The notes beneath the pieces were generated by a model. That model worked only from the letters and a program-made list of their open reading frames with translations. It searched no databases and was not told where the DNA came from. Shown in pieces: positions 56,199-64,000 of a stretch of DNA of 64,000 nt (positions are counted from its first letter, which is position 1; each line of letters begins with the position of its first letter). The translations under genes were made by a program, and so were the position numbers. Source of the stretch: Roseburia sp. AF12-17LB (GTDB lineage: Bacteria; Bacillota; Clostridia; Lachnospirales; Lachnospiraceae). The DNA lies in assembly GCF_003479605.1 (NCBI RefSeq), contig NZ_QUHR01000003.1, positions 62,001 through 126,000 of the forward strand, written 5' to 3'.

Positions 56199-56253
56199 GT
56201 TGTATCTCCCATCTATGTATCAGCTTTATCGAAATATTCTTTTCTTAAGATTC

Positions 56254-56282
56254 ATTATAGGCAGTTTGGGAGCCGATGTCCA
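56254..56282 (-). promoter_or_regulatory. Promoter of the two-component genes
   Basis: TGGACA and TATAAT with a 17-bp spacer on the minus strand, 56 bp before the response regulator ATG. Confidence 0.7.
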
Positions 56283-56315
56283 CTGTTTGAGGGATTGGAG
56301 ATTTCTATGCGAGAT

Positions 56316-56402
56316 AAGTGAGGGAAAAACTCCCTCACTTCCGCGATAGGCTCGGGAACAAGCTCCCTCACTTCCGCGATAGGCTCGGGAACAAGTTCCC
56401 TC
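56316..56402. repeat. 33-bp tandem repeat with hairpins
   Basis: Two 33-bp units (56337-56369 and 56370-56402) differ at one base; each holds GGGAAC/GTTCCC or GGGAGC/GTTCCC arms. A flanking perfect stem AAGTGAGGGA/TCCCTCACTT (56316-56340) and CGCGATAG/CTATCGCG arms extend the fold. Confidence 0.75.
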
Positions 56403-56500
56403 GCTATCGCGGTATTCGTCAAAGTTCCAAGCTGTAAAAAAGAAACTCAAGCAAGCTTGGTTTCTTTTCCTCGCCTGTCACTTTTCCTCATTACTCGCGT

Positions 56501-56597
56501 AAAAAAAAGACGACCTTTCGCACGGTCGTCCTTTTAGGAGAAGGTATTTTTACTATGGGGTGTAGCAAAAATTATATAATGTATTGGGGGGTTTTTA
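56501..56597 (-). ncRNA. Putative small RNA, copy 1 (C-rich, anti-Shine-Dalgarno)
   Basis: On the minus strand a TATAAT at 56603-56608 is followed by about 97 nt ending in a strong terminator (GACGACC/GGTCGTC stem, eight T residues). The body has ACCCCCC, a hairpin with the loop CACCCCA and the segment CCTTCTCC, complementary to ribosome sites. The -35 region is poor (ACTTTT), with the conserved box AAGTTTGTGCACACTT directly upstream, as in activator-dependent promoters. The loop-closing pair that differs from copy 2 is G-U on this strand but a mismatch on the other, which favours minus-strand transcription. Confidence 0.6.
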
Positions 56598-56856
56598 CGT
56601 TAATTATAGTACCATTTTCCCATTCAAAAGTGTGCACAAACTTCCAAAAAAATTCACATCCCTTTTATTCAATCTGTATAGTTCATAAATTTCATGGCGA
56701 AAATACCACTTATTTTTTGCACAAAAGAATGGCTTTTTTAGGCTTCTATTTTGGTCTGACCATTTTGCCCCTGCTTAGTCAGGATAGACGAGAAAAAAAA
56801 TCTCAAGCAAGCTTGGTTTCTTTTCCTCACCCGGCACTTTTCCTCATTACTCGCGT

Positions 56857-56957
56857 AAAAAAAAGACAGCCACCGATCGGCTGCCCTTTTAAGGAGAAGG
56901 TATTTTTACTATGGGGTGTAGTAAAAACTATATATATAATGTATTGGGGGGTTTTTA
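56857..56957 (-). ncRNA. Putative small RNA, copy 2 (C-rich, anti-Shine-Dalgarno)
   Basis: Same layout as copy 1, with the TATAAT 360 bp away at 56963-56968, the same C-rich hairpin loop and CCTTCTCC segment, and the same upstream box. The terminator stem is different in sequence (GGCAGCC/GGCTGTC) but equal in form, and four extra bases (TATA) lie in the body. About 101 nt. Confidence 0.6.
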
Positions 56958-57081
56958 CGTTAATTATAGTATCACCTCTCCCGTTTAAAGTGTGCACAAA
57001 CTTCACAAAAGTTGTGCCTACTTTTTGTATACTTTATATAGTACCTTTTTCCCATTTTCGAAAAAAATTTCTATTTGTGTT

Positions 57082-58932
57082 CTATTCCTCCGTTGTCTCA
57101 GTTACAACATCAGCTCCGCTCTGGAATAATGCTTCAAATTCATCTCTTCCAATCTTTTCTTTTTCCAAAAGAAGGTCTGCTGATTTATGGAGTACATCAC
57201 TATTTTCCTGAATGATTGCCCTTGCTTTGGCATAGCATTCGTCAATGATACGTTTTACTTCTTCATCAATTTTGGATGCCACACCCTCGCCATAGCCTCT
57301 GGTATGTGCAAGGTCTCTTCCGATAAACACTTCGTCATCATCATTGTTATAATTAATCAGTCCGACATTTTCGGAAAATCCGTATTTCGTTACCATTGCT
57401 TTGGCAAGCTCGGTTGCCTGCTTGATATCCTGTGAAGCTCCGGTTGTGATATCATCAAAAATTAACTCTTCTGCCACACGTCCACCTAAGGAAACAATTA
57501 TCTGCTGCAGCATTCTTCCCTTGGTATCAAACATTTCATCACGCTCCGGCAATGGCATCGTATAGCCTGCTGCTCCACCACCGGTTGGAATAATGGATAC
57601 GGTATATACCGGTCCCACATCTGGAAGTACATGGAATAAAATCGCATGACCCGATTCGTGATATGCGGTAATCTTCTTTTCTTTCTCGGTAATAATCCGG
57701 CTCTTCTTCTCCGGACCGACACCTACTTTTAAGAAGGATTCCTTAATATCTTTCTGGATAATATAACTTCTATTTTCTTTGGCTGCAACAATTGCCGCCT
57801 CATTTAAAAGATTCTCAAGGTCTGCTCCGGTAAAACCAGCTGTAGTCTGTGCAATCTGTTTCAAATCCACATCCTCTGCCAGGGGTTTATTCTTTGCATG
57901 TACCTTTAAGATTTCTTCTCTTCCACCAATATCCGGACGTCCCACATGTACTTTACGGTCAAATCTGCCCGGACGCATGATAGCAGGATCTAAGATATCC
58001 ACACGGTTGGTGGCTGCCATCACAATAATACCCTCGTTGACACCAAATCCGTCCATCTCTACCAGAAGCTGGTTCAAGGTCTGCTCCCGTTCATCATGTC
58101 CGCCGCCCATACCGGTTCCTCTTCTTCTTGCCACTGCATCAATCTCGTCGATAAATACGATACATGGTGCATTTTTCTTGGCATCTTCAAAAAGATCACG
58201 TACACGGGATGCGCCGACACCAACAAACATTTCTACGAAATCAGAACCGGAAATACTAAAGAACGGAACGCCTGCTTCTCCGGCAACTGCCTTGGCAAGC
58301 AGAGTCTTACCGGTTCCAGGAGGTCCCACCAGAAGAACTCCTTTCGGGATTCTCGCTCCCAGTCTGGTATACTTTCTCGGCTCTTTTAAGAAATCTACGA
58401 TTTCTTCTAATTCTTCTTTTTCTTCCCGCAGTCCTGCCACATTTTCAAAGGTTACATTGCGGTTCTCATCGGTGGTCATCTTGGCACGGCTCTTTCCAAA
58501 GTTCATCATCTTGCTGCCGCCGCCACCGCCTGCTGCCTGATTGTTCATAACAATCATAAACAGTATAAACATTGCTCCAAACACAAGTAAGAGCGGCAAT
58601 AAATTCATCAGCCAGTTTTCTGCCGGAATATCATTCACCACATAAGAAGTAAATTTTTCCTTATCCATCAGCGATTGAGCCTCACTGACATCCAGCACAT
58701 ATAAGGTCTCTTCTGACTTATCCGTTTTGACAATATCCAGTCTTCCGGTTGGATAAACTCTGTTTGGCTGCACTTCTACAGATTTAATCTCATCATCAGC
58801 CAGTTCCTGTTTAAACTGGGCATAATTATAGTCATCCTGATTCAGATGCTGTCCGTCCAGTAAAAACCAGACCAAAACCACAACTACAATCAGACTGATA
58901 TAAAAGCCCCATCCTCTATATGATTTCTTCAC
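57082..58932 (-). CDS. ftsH: ATP-dependent zinc metalloprotease FtsH
   Basis: 616 residues. Two N-terminal membrane segments flank an external loop; AAA+ domain with GPPGTGKT (Walker A), [11 protein letters not shown] (Walker B) and the second region of homology; protease domain with the zinc motif HESGH. Degrades membrane and regulatory proteins. Start is GTG at 58932 with AAGGAG before it. Lies 12 bp after hpt, as in most Firmicutes. Confidence 0.97.
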   Translation of the reverse strand: MKKSYRGWGFYISLIVVVVLVWFLLDGQHLNQDDYNYAQFKQELADDEIKSVEVQPNRVYPTGRLDIVKTDKSEETLYVLDVSEAQSLMDKEKFTSYVVNDIPAENWLMNLLPLLLVFGAMFILFMIVMNNQAAGGGGGSKMMNFGKSRAKMTTDENRNVTFENVAGLREEKEELEEIVDFLKEPRKYTRLGARIPKGVLLVGPPGTGKTLLAKAVAGEAGVPFFSISGSDFVEMFVGVGASRVRDLFEDAKKNAPCIVFIDEIDAVARRRGTGMGGGHDEREQTLNQLLVEMDGFGVNEGIIVMAATNRVDILDPAIMRPGRFDRKVHVGRPDIGGREEILKVHAKNKPLAEDVDLKQIAQTTAGFTGADLENLLNEAAIVAAKENRSYIIQKDIKESFLKVGVGPEKKSRIITEKEKKITAYHESGHAILFHVLPDVGPVYTVSIIPTGGGAAGYTMPLPERDEMFDTKGRMLQQIIVSLGGRVAEELIFDDITTGASQDIKQATELAKAMVTKYGFSENVGLINYNNDDDEVFIGRDLAHTRGYGEGVASKIDEEVKRIIDECYAKARAIIQENSDVLHKSADLLLEKEKIGRDEFEALFQSGADVVTETTEE

Positions 58933-58944
58933 GCAAACTCCTTC

Positions 58945-59469
58945 CTATCCCAAATCAAGAATGCCAATGTATGGCAGATTGCGATAGCGCTGGTCATAAT
59001 CAAGACCATATCCTACTACAAATTCATCCGGAATTTCAAAACCGGTATAATCTACCGCAACGTCTGTTATCCTGCGATCCGGTTTATCTAACATTGCACA
59101 CAATTTTAAGCTCTTCGGTCCTCTGGCGGATAAATCATCCAGCAGATAACGCAGTGTTCTTCCTGTATCAATAATGTCTTCAATGACAATTACATTTCTA
59201 CCTTCAATAGATTCTTCCAAATCTTTCTTTATGGTGATTTTTCCACTGGACACGGTTGACGCGCCATAACTGGAAACGCACATAAAATCAATTGTTACCG
59301 GCACGGTAATACGCTTTGCCAGTTCACAGGTAAAGAATATACTTCCCTTCAGTATGCAGATTAAATGAACGCTTTCACCTTCATAATCCTTGCTAATTCT
59401 TTCTCCTAATTCAGCAATTTTACGATCAAGTTCTTCCTCTGAGAGTAATACACGAATCTGCTCACTCAT
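58945..59469 (-). CDS. hpt: Hypoxanthine phosphoribosyltransferase
   Basis: 174 residues from the ATG at 59469. Purine salvage enzyme; PRPP motif VIVIEDIIDTGRTLRYL, FMCVSSYGAS loop and GYGLDYDQRYRNLPYIG end are clear. An ATG at 59487 is also in frame, but GGAGG falls inside those codons and the shorter start overlaps tilS by only 8 bp. Confidence 0.96.
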   Translation of the reverse strand: MSEQIRVLLSEEELDRKIAELGERISKDYEGESVHLICILKGSIFFTCELAKRITVPVTIDFMCVSSYGASTVSSGKITIKKDLEESIEGRNVIVIEDIIDTGRTLRYLLDDLSARGPKSLKLCAMLDKPDRRITDVAVDYTGFEIPDEFVVGYGLDYDQRYRNLPYIGILDLG

Positions 59470-60922
59470 TGTCTTCTCTTCCTCCATGATATTGTATTTC
59501 CAAAATTGTCTTCGTTGTACTGCTTACTTTGTAATATGCACTGATTCGGTATCCCACAATCCACAGGATATGAGCACCGTCTGCCACCAACGGAATCGTG
59601 TCCCGCTGCTCTTTTAAAATTTTCTCATTTACAAAATACTGTTTCAGCTTCTGTGTTCTGCCCGTATCATCCAGCACAAAATAATCGCCCGGCTGTCTGT
59701 TCCGAATCAAAAGACTATTTTTTATTCTATCATAATCCAGCCATTTCGTATACTTTTTTTTAGAAATTCCTTCCGGTAACTCTTCCCGTTTATAAATCCG
59801 GCAGGTAAAATCCGGATGTTCTTCTATTGAAATCCCACAACAACCGGCTGGTTGACCGCTTTGTCGTCCGACCGGCTGACTGGAAGACTGACTGGATAGC
59901 ATTTCTACCGGTTCTGTAATTTTATGCTCCGGTTGTTTTTCACACTTTTGCAGACGCACACCGCCATAAGTCCGCTCTGCCACCACCTGATAAGGCAGGT
60001 TCACGTTTCTTCCCGTCTGCATGGCAAAAAGTTTCTGTACCAGTTCTACATGGGTTCTTGTAATATCTTTACTGCTTGCGGCCGTCTCACAGATACACTC
60101 CTTTATAATGCCTGTATACAGGATTTCCGGTTCTTTTAAAAGCTCCTCCGATATCAGGAAAGCCTGCGGCTGCCGGAAATCTTTTTCTACATATTGTGCT
60201 TTTTTTTCTTCTATTACAGCAGACAGATATTCCTGCGTCTTCCGGATGTCATCCCCGAGCCGTTCCATATGGGCATAAACTCCGGCATTCAGTTCCTCCA
60301 ACACCGGAAGCACCTGATTACGGATCCGGTTTCTGGTATAATCCAAAGATGCATTGGTAGCATCCGTACAGTAGCTTTCACCTTTTTCTTTTAAATAATT
60401 TTCGATTTCCACCCTTGCCGTATGAAGAAGCGGACGGATGATGCCATCTCTCACCGGCGGAATTCCAGCCATGCCACGCATGCCGCTGCCCCGGATCATA
60501 TTCCAGAGCATGGTCTCTGCCAGATCATTACGGTTATGGGCAACTGCAATTTTCCCTTCCGGCGCACCCAATTCTTCTAACGCTTTATGAAAACTTTCGT
60601 ATCGTAAATTTCTTCCCGCCTCTTCTTCCGAATATCCATGCTGCTTTGCATATTCCGGCACATCATAATCATAGCGGAATAGCTGCACCTGATACCGCCT
60701 GCAAAGTTCCTCTACAAACGCTGCATCCTGAAGGCTTTCTTCGCCCCGGATGCCATGCTGCACATGGACTGCTGCCAGCGTAAAGGAAAGTTTTTCTTTC
60801 AATTCAAGCAGATGCAGCAGCAGGCATACGGAATCTGCACCACCGGATACTCCGGCAACCACTACATCCGACTGCTCAATCATATGATATTGTTCCAGAA
60901 AAGATTCTACACCAGGAATCAT
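59462..60922 (-). CDS. tilS: tRNA(Ile)-lysidine synthetase
   Basis: About 486 residues from the ATG at 60922, which has GGGAGAAATAAT in front and lies one base past the spoIIE stop codon. Modifies the CAT anticodon of tRNA-Ile2 to lysidine. PP-loop GVSGGADSVCLLLHLL, AAVHVQHGIRGEES, AHNRNDLAETMLWNMIRGSG and the C-terminal TilS_C domain (LIRNRQPGDYFVLDDTGRTQKLKQYFVNEKI) are present. Confidence 0.96.
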   Translation of the reverse strand: MIPGVESFLEQYHMIEQSDVVVAGVSGGADSVCLLLHLLELKEKLSFTLAAVHVQHGIRGEESLQDAAFVEELCRRYQVQLFRYDYDVPEYAKQHGYSEEEAGRNLRYESFHKALEELGAPEGKIAVAHNRNDLAETMLWNMIRGSGMRGMAGIPPVRDGIIRPLLHTARVEIENYLKEKGESYCTDATNASLDYTRNRIRNQVLPVLEELNAGVYAHMERLGDDIRKTQEYLSAVIEEKKAQYVEKDFRQPQAFLISEELLKEPEILYTGIIKECICETAASSKDITRTHVELVQKLFAMQTGRNVNLPYQVVAERTYGGVRLQKCEKQPEHKITEPVEMLSSQSSSQPVGRQSGQPAGCCGISIEEHPDFTCRIYKREELPEGISKKKYTKWLDYDRIKNSLLIRNRQPGDYFVLDDTGRTQKLKQYFVNEKILKEQRDTIPLVADGAHILWIVGYRISAYYKVSSTTKTILEIQYHGGREDNE

Positions 60923-60923
60923 A

Positions 60924-62765
60924 TTATTTCTCCCAAATTGCGGTAGCAAGCACCGTCATATCGTCTGCTGCCTTTCCTCCGGTAAAAAGTAACACCCGCT
61001 CCAAAATGCGTTTTGCAAGAATTGTTGCATTATTGGTCTCAATGCTTTCTATAATTTCCTGCATGGTTTCTTCCGGATTCGGCACATGTAAATATTCTAG
61101 CACACCATCTGATACCATGACAAGGAAATCTCCGTTATATAAGTCCTTTTCGCTTTTTTCCATATCCAGTTTATAAGATACGCCCACCGGAAGACTGGTG
61201 GAAATAAGACATTCCACTATGCCATTTCGCCGGATAAAGGTTGCCGCCGCTCCGATTTTATAAAAGTGGCAGGTTCCGTCATATAAATCCAGTTCACTGA
61301 TATCCACCGTGGAAAATAAATCCTCCTGCCCTTTCATCACCATGGCAGAATTCATCATGCGGACTGCCGTTTCCACATCAAATCCCGCCTCCAGGAATTT
61401 TTCCACCAGTTCAATAACCATTTCACTTTCCTTGCAGGCAAGACTTCCAGAACCCATGCCATCCGATAAGCACATGACCATTTTTCCACTTTCCGGCTCC
61501 AAAAAGGAAAAGTTATCCCCGGAAACTGCTGCTCCATCCTTTACCATCCGGGCTACGCCATAAATTGCCTGAAACCGCGGCTCTTCTTCATAGGTATAGA
61601 GGTTGACGCCTTTTCCAATCAGCGTCTTGGTATCCTTCTCCGGAATCATGCGCCGGTTCAGTGCTCCGGCTACTGCCTTTGTCAGTTCTCTCGTAGTGAC
61701 ACAGCCATCTTTTACCATGACTTTCATCACAAGCTGCCAGCGGCCGTTTTCCTTTTCCCAGAGCTGTTCATCAATCACTTTTATGCCCCGCTCTCTTGCC
61801 CGGTAAGCTATGTCCTGCAGATTTGACCGGCACTCTTCTGTAATATTTTTCTGCTTCTTTGCACAATCCTCCATGATATATGCCATGGCATCCAGCTGCT
61901 CGGCTATGACCTCACGGTTTTCTACCAGCCGGTTGTACCACGCCATATTTAAAGAAGCTTTTTCAAATATCCGAAGAGCCTCCGCCGTCATTTCCTGCAT
62001 ATAGGGGCAATATTCTTCCATTTTCTTTTCAATATCGCGGTTTGTCTTTCCCGCCTCCCGGATAGATTGCAGCAGTGACGACAAATAGCCGTACATGGGG
62101 CTGTCATCCTTTTCCCAGCAAAGAGCGCACTGGTCGCAGGAAACACACATTTTCCCGGTTATCTCATTTTGCATCCTGCCCATTTCCTCTGCCGAGAAAC
62201 TGGTATGTTCCACATTCATCCGCCCGAATATATCTGAAAGGCTTTGAAAGGACTTTGCATAGGTCAGTAGTTTTTCTTCTTCATTACTCTTTATCTCCGG
62301 TATTGGCTGATTCACAAATGTGAATTCCAGAAAGCTATGTATGATACGGCTTAACACCATGGTGGCTGCAAATATAAAGACTCCTTCTAAGACCGCCATT
62401 TCCGTCCGCATTCCGTCTCTTACGTTTAACATTTCTCCAAATACGGATAATAAGGTTGCCGAACAGCCTGCGCCAAAGGCAGCTATCCAGGTATAGCAGC
62501 CTTTATTTACCCATTCTGCCAGCTTGATGATTACTATGGTTACCAGCAGTGTCATTACATATTTTGTCATCAGTGTCAGCGGCAGCATAAATGCCATTCC
62601 AAGAAACATTCCAATTCCCAGCAGCAGTCGTCCACCCCGTTCCAGGTAAGCTGCCGCAAAATATGCCGGGATAAAAGGGTAGCAGCCTGCAAATCCTAAT
62701 TTACACACTGCTACCCCTATAAAGCATATTACCGCCTGTTTCGTTCTCAATTTCTTCATTTCCAT
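60924..62765 (-). CDS. spoIIE: Stage II sporulation protein E (PP2C phosphatase)
   Basis: About 613 residues: five or six N-terminal membrane segments, a middle regulatory region with CVSCDQCALCWEKD (four cysteines) and a C-terminal PP2C domain (CLSDGMGSGSLACKESEMVIELVEKFLEAG; DFLVMVSDGVLE; ADDMTVLATAIW). It dephosphorylates SpoIIAA to release sigma F in the forespore. Shorter than the 827 residues of Bacillus subtilis, mostly in the membrane part. In-frame ATG codons at 62786, 62765 and 62759 exist; GGAGG lies before 62765. Confidence 0.95.
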   Translation of the reverse strand: MEMKKLRTKQAVICFIGVAVCKLGFAGCYPFIPAYFAAAYLERGGRLLLGIGMFLGMAFMLPLTLMTKYVMTLLVTIVIIKLAEWVNKGCYTWIAAFGAGCSATLLSVFGEMLNVRDGMRTEMAVLEGVFIFAATMVLSRIIHSFLEFTFVNQPIPEIKSNEEEKLLTYAKSFQSLSDIFGRMNVEHTSFSAEEMGRMQNEITGKMCVSCDQCALCWEKDDSPMYGYLSSLLQSIREAGKTNRDIEKKMEEYCPYMQEMTAEALRIFEKASLNMAWYNRLVENREVIAEQLDAMAYIMEDCAKKQKNITEECRSNLQDIAYRARERGIKVIDEQLWEKENGRWQLVMKVMVKDGCVTTRELTKAVAGALNRRMIPEKDTKTLIGKGVNLYTYEEEPRFQAIYGVARMVKDGAAVSGDNFSFLEPESGKMVMCLSDGMGSGSLACKESEMVIELVEKFLEAGFDVETAVRMMNSAMVMKGQEDLFSTVDISELDLYDGTCHFYKIGAAATFIRRNGIVECLISTSLPVGVSYKLDMEKSEKDLYNGDFLVMVSDGVLEYLHVPNPEETMQEIIESIETNNATILAKRILERVLLFTGGKAADDMTVLATAIWEK

Positions 62766-62929
62766 TGTTCCTCCTTCTCCTGTCATTTGTGACAGCAGAA
62801 GCTATTATAGAAATGTTTGTCCGAAATCTTTGTCAAACCGTTGTCTCATTTCAAAAAAGTTTTCGGCAAAAAGCGGAATGGTTTGTCTATTTTAAGTTTT
62901 TCTATGGTCTTTATGTTTTCGAAGCTGTT

Positions 62930-63232
62930 CTACTTCTTGTCTTCCTTGAAGATAATCTCATTTTCATGGGTCAGTCCCAGCTTGCTCTTTGCCTGGTCTT
63001 CAATATATTCCTGACTCTTGGTATATTCTTCGTAATTATCCAGCTGATTCTGACGTTCTGTTTCATCTTCTAAAGATTCCGTCAGTGCCTTCTCTCTGGC
63101 AGTATACTCCTGCTCCTTCTGGTAGAGCTTAACAATCTGAACTGACATAATCACTAAGAACATTATCGCAATCAAAGAGATACAGATTCTTCCGTTTCGT
63201 TTCTGTTTTCTTTTTCTTCGACTATTTGTCAT
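62930..63232 (-). CDS. divIC: DivIC/FtsL-type septum formation initiator
   Basis: About 100 residues: basic N-terminus, one membrane helix (ICISLIAIMFLVIMSVQIVKLY), then a coiled coil (EYTAREKALTESLEDETERQNQLDNYEEYTKS) and a short C-terminal domain ending EDQAKSKLGLTHENEIIFKED, the DivIC signature. Part of the divisome. GAGGAA favours the ATG at 63232 over 63238. Confidence 0.9.
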   Translation of the reverse strand: MTNSRRKRKQKRNGRICISLIAIMFLVIMSVQIVKLYQKEQEYTAREKALTESLEDETERQNQLDNYEEYTKSQEYIEDQAKSKLGLTHENEIIFKEDKK

Positions 63233-63246
63233 ACTCATTTCCTCAT

Positions 63247-63723
63247 CTATAGTTTACATAACACCATTCTAATAGTTTTACGGATTTTTTTCAACGTTTT
63301 TTGTAATTTTCGTAATAATCTTCTGATTTTCCCTTTCAGGAAACGTAAGGGTACTGCCACCATGCGAAATACTGCCCGCAATGGTTTCCCCACTACTTGA
63401 AACAGTTTCTTAAATACTTTTACGATTCCCTTCACCAGCCATGGACTGATGGCATAATTGCATAACAGCATCCCAACGCTCATGCCCAGCATGCAAAAGC
63501 CCCGTATTGCTCCGTCATTTTCCCGGCAGAGCATAATAAATATAAATATGGCACTGCCGATGCAGTACAGCATATCCTCCACTGCAACCATCCCGGTTCT
63601 ATGGGGTATCAGCCTGCGCAGAATCCGAAGCAGGTCAAAGGCTAAGATTAACAGAAATCCCACCAGCATGAACCGGAGGAACCTTAAGGCTTCACCGGAA
63701 ATTTCCGGGCTGATTTCTATCAT
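63247..63723 (-). CDS. yabQ: Spore cortex biosynthesis protein YabQ
   Basis: 158 residues, three or four membrane segments (FMLVGFLLILAFDLLRILRRLIPH; MLYCIGSAIFIFIML; MLGMSVGMLLCNYAISPWLVKGI) and a very basic C-terminal tail. Needed for cortex formation in Bacillus subtilis. Its ATG overlaps the yabP stop codon (ATGA). Confidence 0.92.
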   Translation of the reverse strand: MIEISPEISGEALRFLRFMLVGFLLILAFDLLRILRRLIPHRTGMVAVEDMLYCIGSAIFIFIMLCRENDGAIRGFCMLGMSVGMLLCNYAISPWLVKGIVKVFKKLFQVVGKPLRAVFRMVAVPLRFLKGKIRRLLRKLQKTLKKIRKTIRMVLCKL

Positions 63724-64000
63724 TTAAACAACCTGCCTAAGAAGGATTCTCCGCCACCTTTGTGATAGGTTTCCACATCCGAATAGGTTAAGCCATCAAT
63801 TTTCCCTGTGACATCCACTTCCCCCTGTTCTAAGGACAGGCGGTTTACATGAAGGTCATTTCCCTTTATCAGAAGCATTCCCTGTTCTGTTTCCAGTAAA
63901 ATTTCATTTACATCAAAAGAAAGCACATCCAGCACTCCGCTGAAGTTTGCACTTTTCCGGTTTGCCAGCAATACTTTATGTGCTTTTGCTGTTTTCAATT
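63720..64000 (-). CDS. yabP: Sporulation protein YabP, 5' end at the window edge
   Basis: At least 92 residues with the family sequence KVLLANRKSANFSGVLDVLSFDVNEILLETEQGMLLIKGNDLHVNRLSLEQGEVDVTGKI, read here in part as LLETEQGMLLIKGNDLHV. The frame continues to the edge of the window; the first possible codon seen is TTG, so the true start probably lies outside. SafA-dependent coat/cortex protein in the mother cell. Confidence 0.9.
   Translation of the reverse strand, partial: LKTAKAHKVLLANRKSANFSGVLDVLSFDVNEILLETEQGMLLIKGNDLHVNRLSLEQGEVDVTGKIDGLTYSDVETYHKGGGESFLGRLFK

Larger units (their letters stand above)
56199..57081. other. 883-bp non-coding region: promoter, 33-bp repeats and two small RNA genes
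   Basis: Between ftsH and the response regulator. In order from the right on the minus strand: sRNA copy 2, sRNA copy 1, 33-bp tandem repeat, promoter of the two-component genes. The direct repeat holding the sRNAs spans about 200 bp per copy (56446-56645 and 56802-57005). Confidence 0.75.

Noticed and set aside
56226..56450. 74-aa minus-strand frame with YRGSEGACSRA repeats
   Set aside because: It only reads through the 33-bp tandem repeat, starts at TTG without a ribosome site and overlaps the promoter of the two-component genes.
56316..57010. CRISPR array
   Set aside because: The repeats are either 33 bp with no spacers or 200 bp with conserved interior; no cas gene is in the window.
56555..57211. 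218-aa open frame on the plus strand across the sRNA region, starting with an ATG behind AGGAGAAGG
   Set aside because: The two repeats put homologous bases in different frames, so the peptide is not conserved between copies, and the frame runs into ftsH antisense. The apparent ribosome site is the complement of the C-rich sRNA segment.

Overview
This window is a chromosomal piece of a low-to-moderate G+C, spore-forming Firmicute, most likely a gut Lachnospiraceae (Clostridium cluster XIVa). Supporting this are the sporulation genes at the right edge (yabP, yabQ, divIC, spoIIE, tilS, hpt, ftsH in the classic Clostridia order), carbohydrate foraging genes, LPXTG pili and lineage-type small proteins (DUF4317, DUF6106/DUF6472-like). 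Species cannot be named from the sequence alone.

Layout. 1-9.9 kb: housekeeping and envelope genes, all on the minus strand (MMPL exporter, cut at the edge, with a TetR regulator; HD-GYP phosphodiesterase; DUF308 protein; YbaK deacylase; rhodanese-TtcA-like tRNA thiolase; MATE pump; Na+/H+ antiporter; murI; a small protein with a strict C-X7-C repeat). 10-32.6 kb: an unusually long one-directional minus-strand array. Read in transcription order it is: ribose-type ABC importer, beta-phosphoglucomutase-like HAD, GH3, GH78 rhamnosidase, chemoreceptor, tip adhesin, backbone pilin, sortase-pilin fusion, AraC regulator, rhaB, rhaA, rhaD. It couples release and use of rhamnosides to sensing and adhesion. 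A divergent AraC regulator (32.8 kb) faces the importer. 34-41.6 kb: small conserved proteins, glycogen debranching enzyme, Xaa-Pro aminopeptidase, Mrr-like membrane nuclease and DUF4317. 41.8-53.6 kb: starch/maltodextrin region (malQ, binding protein, MalF/MalG-type permeases, secreted GH13 lipoprotein, LacI regulator, cytoplasmic GH13) with two tRNA clusters (Gly-GCC, Gly-TCC, Phe; Leu, Tyr). 54-56.2 kb: AgrC/AgrA-like two-component system. 57-64 kb: ftsH-hpt-tilS-spoIIE-divIC-yabQ-yabP.

Between genes the window is rich in structured non-coding DNA. (1) Three copies of a large palindromic element (6.83-7.04, 35.08-35.60 and 43.94-44.45 kb) share a core that folds as a stem closing two hairpins. 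Base changes between copies are compensatory. Two copies, each about 516 bp, sit in sense orientation 25-31 bp upstream of the debranching enzyme and the secreted amylase. (2) Two inverted copies of a 120-bp multi-hairpin repeat lie at 37.7 and 41.7 kb. (3) Two tandem, near-identical putative small RNAs lie between ftsH and the LytTR two-component system. They have a conserved -10, C-rich anti-Shine-Dalgarno segments and terminators whose stems differ in sequence but not in fold. (4) A 33-bp tandem repeat lies beside them. The tandem sRNA pair and the palindromic element are the best candidates for undescribed biology. Coordinates were read by eye, so non-coding boundaries may be off by a few bases.
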